This document shows, in pieces, positions 36,306 to 44,862 of a DNA stretch of 64,000 nt. Position 1 is the first letter of the stretch; each line of letters starts with the position of its first letter. Under the pieces are notes generated by a model, which worked only from the letters and a program-made list of their open reading frames with translations, searched no databases and had not been told where the DNA came from. The translations under genes were made by a program, and so were the position numbers. Source of the stretch: Herbiconiux aconitum (GTDB lineage: Bacteria; Actinomycetota; Actinomycetes; Actinomycetales; Microbacteriaceae); the NCBI RefSeq assembly GCF_024979235.1, contig NZ_JANLCM010000001.1, forward strand, positions 1,922,001 through 1,986,000, in the 5' to 3' direction.

Positions 36306-37226
36306 TCAGTTCCAGAGCGAGAGCTTGTCGGGGTTGACGACGATCCACACGTCGGCCACCACACCCTCGACGACGTTCAGCGTCACGACGCCCACGATGC
36401 GGCCTTCCTCCCAGATGGCGAAGCCGAGGCCGTCGGGCGTCTCCTGCTCCACGACCTCGAGTTCCGGCCGTTTCGTGAGCAGGCCGAACAGGAACCGGGC
36501 CACGTTGTCGGCACCCTGCACGGGCTTGCGAGCGGCCGAGACCACGCCCCCTCCGTCGGAGCGCAGCACCACGTCGGGGTCGAGCACCGAGATGAGAGCC
36601 GAGAAGTCGCCGGTGCGGCTCGCCGCCGAGAAGGCCCGCACCACCTCGTCGTGCTGCGCCCGGGTCACCTGGCGAGCGCGGCTGGCCGCCACCCGGTGGC
36701 GAGCGGATGCTGCGAGCTTGCGAACGGCCGCCGGCGAACGCCCCACGGTCTCCGCGATCTCGTCGAACGGCACCGCGAACACATCGTGCAGCACGAAGCT
36801 CACCCGCTCGGCCGGCGTCATCGCCTCGAGCACGATGAGGAGGGCGGTACTGACCGAGTCGTCGAGCGTCACCCGGTCGAGGGGATCCTCCGATCCGGAT
36901 GCCGCACCGCTGCCGAGCGCGCCGGCGAACGCGTCCGAGGGCACGGGTTCTGGCAGCCACGGGCCGACGTAGCGCTCGCGGCGCACCCGCGCCGAGGCGA
37001 GCACGTCGAGGCAGATGCGGCCGCACACCCGGGTGAGCCAGCCTCGCGGGGCCTCGATGGCGTCACGCTCCGGCTGCGACATCCGGTACCAGCGCGTGTA
37101 GGTCTCTTGAACGGCGTCTTCGGCCTCGGTCACCGTGCCGAGCATCCGGTAGGCCAGGCTCATCAGGTGCCGGCGCTCACCGATGACCTCGGCGTCGACC
37201 GTGGGGCGGTCGTCCGGTCCGCTCAT
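36306..37226 (-). CDS. ECF41-type RNA polymerase sigma factor (SigJ-like)
   Basis: 306 residues: sigma region 2 (LMSLAYRMLGTVTEAEDAVQ), region 4 (MTPAERVSFVLHDVFAVPFD, then IAETVGRSPAAVRKLAASAR) and a C-terminal SnoaL-like domain. Two ECF41 hallmarks are present: WLPEP in the linker (VGPWLPEPVPSDAF) and the C-terminal NPDKL (IVVNPDKLSLWN). In ECF41 the SnoaL-like extension controls activity in place of an anti-sigma factor. Divergent from a membrane protein and an NAD(P)-binding epimerase-like gene, the kind of neighbour typical of this group. Both divergent promoters fit its consensus. Confidence 0.93.
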   Translation of the reverse strand: MSGPDDRPTVDAEVIGERRHLMSLAYRMLGTVTEAEDAVQETYTRWYRMSQPERDAIEAPRGWLTRVCGRICLDVLASARVRRERYVGPWLPEPVPSDAFAGALGSGAASGSEDPLDRVTLDDSVSTALLIVLEAMTPAERVSFVLHDVFAVPFDEIAETVGRSPAAVRKLAASARHRVAASRARQVTRAQHDEVVRAFSAASRTGDFSALISVLDPDVVLRSDGGGVVSAARKPVQGADNVARFLFGLLTKRPELEVVEQETPDGLGFAIWEEGRIVGVVTLNVVEGVVADVWIVVNPDKLSLWN

Positions 37227-37285
37227 CCGTCACTCCCTTGCTACCGCCCATCATGCCCCGTCCGTCGCACGGAGTCACCTGTCCA

Positions 37286-37312
37286 GACGAGGTCGGGCAT
37301 TCGGATGTGACC
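37286..37312 (-). promoter_or_regulatory. ECF41-type promoter upstream of the sigma factor gene
   Basis: Read on the minus strand: GGTCACA (37306-37312), a 16-nt spacer, then CGTC (37286-37289). The reported ECF41 consensus is TGTCACA with about 16 nt to CGTC. It points to the sigma gene starting at 37226 and suggests autoregulation. Confidence 0.6.
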
Positions 37313-37317
37313 TGGGG

Positions 37318-37344
37318 GCTCACATTCATGGCGTGCACCTCGTC
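37318..37344 (+). promoter_or_regulatory. ECF41-type promoter upstream of the membrane protein/epimerase operon
   Basis: GCTCACA (37318-37324), a 16-nt spacer, then CGTC (37341-37344), 10 nt before the ATG at 37354. It fits the ECF41 consensus except for the first positions of the -35. The very short distance implies a leaderless or near-leaderless mRNA. Confidence 0.55.
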
Positions 37345-37353
37345 TTGAGGGGT

Positions 37354-37827
37354 ATGAACAGCACACCTCGACGCATCCTGCTCGCCGCCACGGCGATCCT
37401 CGGCGCCTACGTCGGCATCTGGGCAGCCTTCTTCCCCGGGTCGTTCTACGACGCCTTTCCCGGTTTCGGCCTCGCCTGGGTCTCGGTTGACGGACCGTTC
37501 AACGAGCACCTGATCCGCGATGTCGGGGGACTCTACCTCGGCCTCACCGCAGCGAGCATCGCCGCGATCCTCGCCCGCACCGCGGCACCGGGGCGCGTGG
37601 TGGGGCTCGGCTGGGCGGTGTTCGGTGCGATCCATTACGGCTATCACCTGCTGCATCTCGAGGGGTCGGCGATCGACATCGTGGGCAACGTCGTGAGCCT
37701 CGGCATCAGCCTCGCGCTCGGCGTGCTGCTCGCTCTTCCGGCGCGACCCGTGGTCGTGACGCCGGTGTCAGCCGCTCCGGCCGCCCTCGCCGCTCCGGCC
37801 GCGTCGGTTTCAGAAGCCACCCGATGA
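37354..37827 (+). CDS. Small membrane protein, probable ECF41 target
   Basis: 157 residues with four hydrophobic segments (ILLAATAILGAYVGIWAAFF, LYLGLTAASIAAILA, VVGLGWAVFGAIHYGYHLLH, VVSLGISLALGVLLALPA). The last ~30 residues are an Ala-Pro-Val tail. I do not recognise a characterised family. The next gene starts within its stop (ATGA), so both are translated together. Start ATG 37354 follows TTGAGGGG. Confidence 0.75.
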   Translation: MNSTPRRILLAATAILGAYVGIWAAFFPGSFYDAFPGFGLAWVSVDGPFNEHLIRDVGGLYLGLTAASIAAILARTAAPGRVVGLGWAVFGAIHYGYHLLHLEGSAIDIVGNVVSLGISLALGVLLALPARPVVVTPVSAAPAALAAPAASVSEATR

Positions 37828-38573
37828 GGATCGCGGTGGCCGGTGGCACCGGCGCCGTCGGGAGGCGCGTCGTGGCGGCGCTCGTCGCATCCGGACACGA
37901 CGCCTTCGCCCTCACGCGTTCCTCGGGCCACGACCTCACGGCGACGGATGCGCAGCCCGCCCTCGTGTCGGCGCTCGCCGGGTGCGCCGCCACGATCGAC
38001 GTCACTTCGGTCGCCACAACGTCGTCGGCGACGTCGACCAGGTTCTTCGGCGCAGTGACCGGCAATCTGCTCGCCGCTGAGCGCGCGGCCGGGGTTCCGC
38101 ATCACATCATCCTGTCGATCGTGGGCGCGGTCGAGGCCCCCGCCGCCTACTACGCGGGCAAGAAGCTGCAGGAGGACCTGGTGATGGCATCGAGCGGAGG
38201 CTGGAGCATCCTGCGTGCCACCCAGTTCCACGAGTTCGCCGCCCAGATGGTGGAGCAGGGGCGGATGGGCCCGGTGCAGGTCGTGCCCACCATGCGCTCG
38301 CAGCCGGTCGCGGCGGCCGACGTGGCGGAGGTGCTGGTCGAGATCGCGCTCGGCGAGCCGCGCGGTCTCGACCGCGACCTCGGCGGGCCGCAGGAGGAGA
38401 ACATGGCCGACATGGTGAGGCGCTACCTCGCGGCGACGGGGCAGAAGCGCCCGGTTCTGGAGGTGCCCCTGCCGGGCCCGTGGGGCCACGCCTTGCGCGA
38501 CGGCACCCTCCTGCCCGGCGCGACGGCCCGGCGTGCGTCCCAGACCTTCGCCGACTGGCTCGCCGCCCTCTGA
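37824..38573 (+). CDS. NAD(P)-binding epimerase-like protein (atypical SDR), probable ECF41 target
   Basis: 249 residues. The Rossmann motif GGTGAVGRRVVAAL opens the protein (RIAVAGGTGAVGRR), followed by NmrA-like features (SIVGAVEAPAAYYAGKKLQE, with the YxxxK catalytic pair as YYAGKK). Genes of oxidoreductase or epimerase type are the classic partners of ECF41 sigma factors. The reaction is unknown. Coupled to the membrane protein gene upstream; convergent with the nitroreductase gene, with a long hairpin between. Confidence 0.8.
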   Translation: MRIAVAGGTGAVGRRVVAALVASGHDAFALTRSSGHDLTATDAQPALVSALAGCAATIDVTSVATTSSATSTRFFGAVTGNLLAAERAAGVPHHIILSIVGAVEAPAAYYAGKKLQEDLVMASSGGWSILRATQFHEFAAQMVEQGRMGPVQVVPTMRSQPVAAADVAEVLVEIALGEPRGLDRDLGGPQEENMADMVRRYLAATGQKRPVLEVPLPGPWGHALRDGTLLPGATARRASQTFADWLAAL

Positions 38574-38580
38574 GTCGACG

Positions 38581-38651
38581 CGTTTTCGGGAGGAGGAGCA
38601 TCGAACGAGCCGCCGCTGAGGGGGTCGTTCTCCGCAGCTCCTCCCGAAACG
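38581..38651. terminator. Long imperfect hairpin between convergent genes (element 4)
   Basis: The outer arm CGTTTTCGGGAGGAGGAGC at 38581 pairs with GCTCCTCCCGAAACG ending at 38651, with short bulges. An inner GAACGA/TCGTTC stem extends it. Position between the epimerase-like stop and the nitroreductase stop fits a bidirectional terminator. Confidence 0.6.
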
Positions 38652-38666
38652 GAGGTCGTGCGGGGC

Positions 38667-39218
38667 TCAGAGGCTGGAGAGGTGCTCCGAGACGCGGATG
38701 CGCCCCTTCGGGCGCTCTTTCTTGCCTCGATCCGGCAGGCCGCCGACATAGAGCCAGCCGAGCAGCTCCTCGTGCTTGCCGAGACCATGGGCGGCTCGCA
38801 CGGGCGCCGTGCGGGTGAGTTCGCCCGAACGCCAGAACACGCCCCATCCCTCGTCGTCGAGGAGCAGCGAGAGTCCGTGGGCGACCCCGGAGGCAACGGC
38901 TTCCTGCTCCCAGTGGGGCACTTTGTGGCTCGGTTTGAACGAGGCGACCACCGCCAGCACCAGCGGTGCGCGATGCGCTTTCGCGCGGAACTTCTCGGCG
39001 TCTTTCCCGTGCGCGCCGTCGGCCTTGGCGAGGGCGGCACCCAGGATGTCGCGGGCATCCCCGCGGATCTCGATGACCCGCCACGGCCTCAGACCGCTGT
39101 GGTCGGCGAGCTGGCCGGCCGCCTCGACGAACGAGGCGACGTCGGCGTGGCCGGGCGCGACATCCGTCACCTTCGACGACGAACGCCGGGCGAGCATGGC
39201 CTCCTTGACGCCGGGCAC
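38667..39218 (-). CDS. Nitroreductase family protein
   Basis: 183 residues, FMN-dependent nitroreductase fold. Features: the N-terminal RRSSSKVTDVAPGHADVASF, the FMN/dimer helix DHSGLRPWRVIEIRGDARDI, and PHWEQEAVASGVAHGLSLLL followed by GWGVFWRSGELTRTAPVRAA. The C-terminus has LGWLYVGGLPDRGKKERP, typical of YdjA/DrgA-like small nitroreductases. Substrate unknown. The gene follows msrB with 2 bp between, so both may respond to redox stress. Confidence 0.85.
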   Translation of the reverse strand: MPGVKEAMLARRSSSKVTDVAPGHADVASFVEAAGQLADHSGLRPWRVIEIRGDARDILGAALAKADGAHGKDAEKFRAKAHRAPLVLAVVASFKPSHKVPHWEQEAVASGVAHGLSLLLDDEGWGVFWRSGELTRTAPVRAAHGLGKHEELLGWLYVGGLPDRGKKERPKGRIRVSEHLSSL

Positions 39219-39220
39219 TC

Positions 39221-39622
39221 CTATTCGGCCGCTTCGAAGCTGAGCGAGATGGAGTTCATGCAGTAACGGTCGCCGGTGGGCGTCTGCGGTGCGTCATCGA
39301 AGAGGTGCCCGAGATGCGATCCGCAGTTCGAGCAGCGCACCTCGGTGCGCACCATACCGAGCGAGCGGTCTTCGATGAGTTCGACGGCCTCGGAGCCGGT
39401 GGGGTCGTAGAAGCTCGGCCAGCCGCAGTGCGAGTCGAACTTGGTGGTGCTGCGGAAGAGCTCCTGGCCGCAGGCCTTGCACTTGTAGACGCCCTCGCGG
39501 TTCTCGTCGAGCAGCTCGCCCGTCCAGGGACGCTCGGTGGCCGCCTCGCGCAGCACGGCGAATTCCTCGCTCGACAGCTCGTCGCGCCAGGCGTCGTCGG
39601 ACTTCTGTACCTCGTAGGTCAT
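39221..39622 (-). CDS. msrB: Peptide-methionine (R)-S-oxide reductase MsrB
   Basis: 133 residues, normal length. Two zinc CxxC pairs (YKCKACGQELF and RCSNCGSHLGH) and the catalytic Cys in GDRYCMNSISLSF are present, with the substrate-pocket HCGWPSF. Reduces methionine-R-sulfoxide in damaged proteins. AGGAGCACC precedes the ATG at 39622. Divergent from elaA. Confidence 0.97.
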   Translation of the reverse strand: MTYEVQKSDDAWRDELSSEEFAVLREAATERPWTGELLDENREGVYKCKACGQELFRSTTKFDSHCGWPSFYDPTGSEAVELIEDRSLGMVRTEVRCSNCGSHLGHLFDDAPQTPTGDRYCMNSISLSFEAAE

Positions 39623-39685
39623 GGTGCTCCTGCAGTGAGTGGATTCGGGCGATCAGTCGTCAATCATCCCAGTAAACTCTGGCAG

Positions 39686-40159
39686 GTGGCTGCCCATTCC
39701 CCCGTTCAGAAGCGCTGGACCGAGCTGACGACCACGGAGCTCTATGCCTTCCTCAAGCTCCGCACCGACGTCTTCTTCGTCGAGCAGAAGGTCGACGAGT
39801 CAGAACTCGACTGGCGTGACGCCGAACCCGAGACCATCCACTACTGGATCGTCGAGGGCGGGCAGACGGTCGCCTACCTGCGGGTGCTGAGGGATGCCGA
39901 GCCTCAGCACGAAGACGCGCGTCGGCTCATCGGGCGGGTGGTCGTGCATCCCGAATTCCGCGGTCAGGGCTTGGCGCAGGTGCTGATCACGCAGGTGCTC
40001 GACGAATTCGGCGAGGAGTCACTGCTGCTGCACTCGCAGAGCTACATCGCGCCCCTTTACGCCCGGTTCGGTTTCGTCGCGTACGGCGACGAGTTCGTGG
40101 AGGCGGGCATCCGGCACATCTCGATGTTCCGGCCCGGGAACGACGACGACGCCGACTGA
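39686..40159 (+). CDS. ElaA-family GNAT acetyltransferase
   Basis: 157 residues. ElaA-like opening (LTTTELYAFLKLRTDVFFVE) and the acetyl-CoA loop IGRVVVHPEFRGQGLAQVLI, then LLLHSQSYIAPLYARFGFVA. Function of the family is unsettled. The GTG at 39686 is used: TAAACT at 39673-39678 lies 7 nt upstream, matching the leaderless pattern seen elsewhere in the window. Confidence 0.88.
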   Translation: MAAHSPVQKRWTELTTTELYAFLKLRTDVFFVEQKVDESELDWRDAEPETIHYWIVEGGQTVAYLRVLRDAEPQHEDARRLIGRVVVHPEFRGQGLAQVLITQVLDEFGEESLLLHSQSYIAPLYARFGFVAYGDEFVEAGIRHISMFRPGNDDDAD

Positions 40160-40277
40160 GCAGGCCTCGCACCGCGGGCCGGCGATCGCGCGGCCCGCCG
40201 CCGCTATCGGCGGGCGTTGAGGTGGCCGCCAATATGATGTGAAAAATATCCACCGCGCACGGAAAGAAGGGAGCAGG

Positions 40278-40568
40278 ATGGCCGCCGCCGACGAACAGCC
40301 GCAGCCGGGTGTCCCCGCTCCGCTGAACGACCGCGACGCCCGCATCCTCGGCTTCGAACGTGCGTGGTGGAAGCATGCCGGTGCGAAAGAGCAGGCCATC
40401 CGCAAGGAGTTCGGACTCTCCTCGGCCCGGTACTATCAACTTCTCGGTGCGCTGATCGACTCTCCGGCCGCTCTCGCGCACGATCCGATGCTCATCAAGA
40501 GGCTTCAGCGGGTGCGGGATGCGCGAATGGCCGCGCGTTCCGCTCGACTGCTGTCGCGCGACGACTAG
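40278..40568 (+). CDS. DUF3263 family protein
   Basis: 96 residues. The core LNDRDARILGFERAWWKHAG and IRKEFGLSSARYYQLLGALI reads as a small helix-turn-helix-like domain typical of DUF3263. It may be a DNA-binding protein. The ATG at 40278 follows GAAGGGAG; TATGAT near 40232 is a -10 candidate. 16 nt separate it from the LytR_C gene, with which it is often paired in actinobacteria. Confidence 0.85.
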   Translation: MAAADEQPQPGVPAPLNDRDARILGFERAWWKHAGAKEQAIRKEFGLSSARYYQLLGALIDSPAALAHDPMLIKRLQRVRDARMAARSARLLSRDD

Positions 40569-40584
40569 GACCTCACTCCCCACC

Positions 40585-41211
40585 ATGGCCCGTTTCTCCG
40601 AGGACAGCTTCGACCGCCTGCCCGCCCACCGCGAACGCGTGGGCGCCCACCGCGGACCCCGCCCGCGCGGCCGGGGCTGGATCATCGTCGCCTGGGCGGC
40701 CCTCGCCACCGCTCTGCTGGTGGGTGGCGGCGTCACCTATCTCGCGGTCATCAACAACAACATCCAGTTCACGGGTGGTTCGAGCGGTGGCGCCAGCACG
40801 GCCGCGCCATCCGATGCCCCCACCCCTACTCCCACGATCACGCCGATCACCGACGGCACGCTGGCGGTGACCGTGCTGAACGGCACCGACAACGTCGGTC
40901 TGGCCGGGCGCGTCGGTCAGGCCGCGATCGACGCCGGCTGGAACGTCGGCACCATGGCGAACGCGAGCTCGACCGACTTCGCCACCACCACCGTCTACTA
41001 CGAAGACCCCGCCAACGAAGCGGCTGCCCTCGGTCTTGCCCAGTTGCTCGGCAACGCGGCCACCGAGCAGTCGTCCACCTTCCAGGGAGCGGCGCTCACC
41101 GTCGTGGTCGGCACCGATTACGCGGGCCCGGGTCTGGATGCCGGAACCGGCGACGTGCCTGCTGACCCGCCGGCCGACGACACGGGCACGGAGTCCGACA
41201 CCGGCGAATAG
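40585..41211 (+). CDS. LytR C-terminal domain membrane protein
   Basis: 208 residues. A basic N-terminus ([13 protein letters not shown]), one membrane helix ([20 protein letters not shown]), a Ser-Thr-Pro linker, then a LytR_C domain ([38 protein letters not shown]). The protein lacks the LCP catalytic domain that usually carries LytR_C, so it is a stand-alone envelope protein. The acidic tail is disordered. Downstream of the DUF3263 gene. Confidence 0.85.
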   Translation: MARFSEDSFDRLPAHRERVGAHRGPRPRGRGWIIVAWAALATALLVGGGVTYLAVINNNIQFTGGSSGGASTAAPSDAPTPTPTITPITDGTLAVTVLNGTDNVGLAGRVGQAAIDAGWNVGTMANASSTDFATTTVYYEDPANEAAALGLAQLLGNAATEQSSTFQGAALTVVVGTDYAGPGLDAGTGDVPADPPADDTGTESDTGE

Positions 41212-41383
41212 GGCCGCTTTCGGCTCGCAATATTTCGCGCGTGTTTCAGTCGTGTTGAGTTGCGATCACGATCTGTGGAATTCGCCGCTCGAGCCATTGT
41301 GCGAAGAATCTGCCCGAATAGGATGTGGAATCGGTGGTGGCAATTGTGTCACTTCTGCAGAAACACAGCACTTGGGAGTAACA

Positions 41384-41587
41384 ATGGCGAATGGAACCGT
41401 CAAGTGGTTCAACGCTGAAAAGGGCTACGGCTTCATCACTGTCGATGGTGGCGGACAGGACGTCTTCGTCCACTACTCCGCGATCGACATGGCGGGCTAC
41501 AAGGTCCTCGAAGAGGGCCAGCAGGTCGTCTTCGAAGTCGGCACCGGATCCAAAGGGCCACAGGCCGAGTCCGTTCGGCTTGCCTGA
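41384..41587 (+). CDS. CspA-type cold shock protein
   Basis: 67 residues with both RNA-binding motifs: KGYGFITV (RNP1) and DVFVHY (RNP2), starting [15 protein letters not shown] nucleic-acid chaperone. TTGGGAGTAAC precedes the ATG. TTGTGC/TAGGAT (41297-41302 and 41319-41324, spacer 16) is a promoter candidate, leaving a leader of about 50 nt. Confidence 0.97.
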   Translation: MANGTVKWFNAEKGYGFITVDGGGQDVFVHYSAIDMAGYKVLEEGQQVVFEVGTGSKGPQAESVRLA

Positions 41588-41659
41588 TTCTTTTTCGAGG
41601 TTCCGCGGCGCACGTCGGAGTGCGTTCGTGGTGAGCGCCGGCGGCACTAGTCTGTGGGC

Positions 41660-42724
41660 GTGAAGAACCGCCGGAGAGCTGCCGCGCGCGTGGCATCCGG
41701 TGCCGCGCTGCTGCTCGCGACGGTGGGGCTCGCCGCCTGCTCGGCGCAGCCGAACCCGCCGGCGTCGACGGTGACGCCGACGGCCGCGTACTCCTCCGAC
41801 TACCGCACCCCCGCGCCCACCGTGCCGGCACCCCTCCGCGGCACTCTGGTGGCGGCGGATTCGCTGAGGAGTCCATCGCTGGCGGCGAAGATCGACAACC
41901 ACGAAGACGCCCGGCCGCAGATCGGCCTCGATCGAACCGACATCGTGTTCGAGGAGCTGGTCGAAGGCGGCATCACCCGCTACGTCGCCATCTGGCAGAC
42001 CGACGTGCCCGAGCTGATCGGGCCGGTGCGGTCGATCCGGCCGATGGATCCCGACATCCTGTCGTCGTTCGGCGGCATCGTCGCCTTCTCGGGCGGGCAG
42101 GAGCAGTTCGTCGACATGATGCGCGCGGCCCCGGTCTACAGCGCGATCCACGGCGAGAGCGACACCGAGTCGACCTTCTACCGGATGGACGGGCGTGACA
42201 GCCCGCACGACGTGGTGGTCAAGGCGACCGAACTGGTGGGCGAGCATCCCGACCTGGCCGTGCCGGGGCAGCAGTTCGCGTACTCCTTCGACGTGCCGTC
42301 GTCGACGGCGGCGATCGACGGTGCGCCGACCGGCTCCCTCGACCTGGTGTTCTCGGATGCGCGGTTCCCCAGCTGGATCTGGGATGCGCCCTCCGCGAAA
42401 TTCCTCCGCCTGCAGGAGGGGTCGCCTGATCTCAGCGAGTCGGGCCAACAGCTTTCGGCGACGAACGTGGTCACCCTGCGGGTCGACGAGGTCTACGATT
42501 ACGACGCCGAGGTGCCGCGCGCCGTGATGGTCGCTTCAGGCGAGGCGTGGGTTTCGACCGGCGGAAAGACGGTGCACGCGACCTGGTCGAAGGATGCTCC
42601 GACCTCGCCGATCCGCCTCGTCGACGACCTCGGCGCCACGGTTCGGCTCGCGCCGGGCAACACCTGGGTGGAACTCGTTCCCCTCGACCAAGGCAGCGTC
42701 ACCGTCGTTCCTCCCGCGGCGTGA
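41660..42724 (+). CDS. DUF3048 domain lipoprotein
   Basis: 354 residues. The signal peptide ends in a lipobox (TVGLAAC). The two DUF3048 halves are visible: PSLAAKIDNHEDARPQIGLD plus ADIVFEELVEGGITRYVAIW-like text, and LDLVFSDARFPSWIWDAPSA with VHATWSKDAPTSPIRLVD. Secreted, lipid-anchored, function unknown; similar to YerB. GTG 41660 is preferred because TAGTCT (41648-41653) lies 6 nt upstream; GTG 41654 is inside that box. Confidence 0.85.
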   Translation: MKNRRRAAARVASGAALLLATVGLAACSAQPNPPASTVTPTAAYSSDYRTPAPTVPAPLRGTLVAADSLRSPSLAAKIDNHEDARPQIGLDRTDIVFEELVEGGITRYVAIWQTDVPELIGPVRSIRPMDPDILSSFGGIVAFSGGQEQFVDMMRAAPVYSAIHGESDTESTFYRMDGRDSPHDVVVKATELVGEHPDLAVPGQQFAYSFDVPSSTAAIDGAPTGSLDLVFSDARFPSWIWDAPSAKFLRLQEGSPDLSESGQQLSATNVVTLRVDEVYDYDAEVPRAVMVASGEAWVSTGGKTVHATWSKDAPTSPIRLVDDLGATVRLAPGNTWVELVPLDQGSVTVVPPAA

Positions 42725-42730
42725 GCTCAC

Positions 42731-42755
42731 TTGCACTCCCACCCTCCGAGTGCCA
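42731..42755 (+). promoter_or_regulatory. Degenerate upstream CIRCE-like element before groEL
   Basis: TTGCACTC, nine nt, GAGTGCCA: the same architecture as the perfect CIRCE 9 nt downstream, with mismatches. It probably adds to HrcA repression. Confidence 0.65.
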
Positions 42756-42763
42756 GTATTGCT

Positions 42764-42790
42764 TTAGCACTCGTGAACACTGAGTGCTAA
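42764..42790 (+). promoter_or_regulatory. CIRCE element (HrcA operator) before groEL
   Basis: TTAGCACTC, a 9-nt spacer, GAGTGCTAA: an exact consensus CIRCE, 45 nt before the groEL ATG. HrcA represses heat-shock chaperone genes through this site. Confidence 0.95.
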
Positions 42791-42799
42791 CACACCTGA

Positions 42800-44455
<1,656 letters not shown>

Positions 44456-44470
44456 GTTAGCTGCAGCAAA

Positions 44471-44500
44471 GCGCCCTCCGCCTTCGGCGGGGGGCGTTTT
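44471..44500 (+). terminator. Intrinsic terminator after groEL
   Basis: GCGCCC-T-CCGCC, loop TTC, GGCGG-G-GGGCG followed by TTTT. Just 16 nt after the groEL stop. Confidence 0.88.
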
Positions 44501-44504
44501 GCTG

Positions 44505-44862
44505 TTCGCGCCGCCGCTTCTGCGGCGCGAAGAGAGATGTGGGCGTGAGGTCGCTCCGCGGCCTCGCGCCCACATTGTGCCGGGTGGAGGCGCCTCACAG
44601 AAGTACGGGGCAACGCGCTCGTTCTGTCACCGAGTCGCCAAGACACGCCGTAACCCCCGAGGGCGTTGCGGCGTGTCTTGGCGACTCGGTGATGGCCGGG
44701 TCGGGGTCAGGGTGGCGCTTCTCGGTGCGGGCACGGGCGGCGGCGTGCGCGGCTTGCAGGAGCTCGATGATGTGGGGCATGGTGCGCTCGGCGTTCACCA
44801 GCCGCGGGTCTTGGTGTTACCGCGACCTCGGGAAACGCACAAACCCGCGGATGAGCGCCGGC
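44505..44862. other. Gene-poor 360-bp stretch with serial hairpins and a possible coding remnant
   Basis: After the groEL terminator come a 10-bp perfect hairpin (44505-44531), a 12-bp hairpin with one G-U (44538-44572) whose core resembles the hairpin in repeat copy A, and the long inverted repeat 44627-44692. On the minus strand at about 44700-44798 a protein-like stretch NAERTMPHIIELLQAAHAAA is open but short, and it runs into the inverted repeat; it may be a decayed gene. No intact gene is supported. Confidence 0.5.
44627..44692. terminator. Long inverted repeat between groEL and the histidine kinase (element 2)
   Basis: Twenty-four perfect pairs from 44627, extended through GTAAC/GTTGC, with the arm TCACCGAGTCGCCAAGACAC returning as its complement. 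The stretch CGAGTCGCCAA is shared with the inverted repeat at 5403-5465. Confidence 0.7.
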
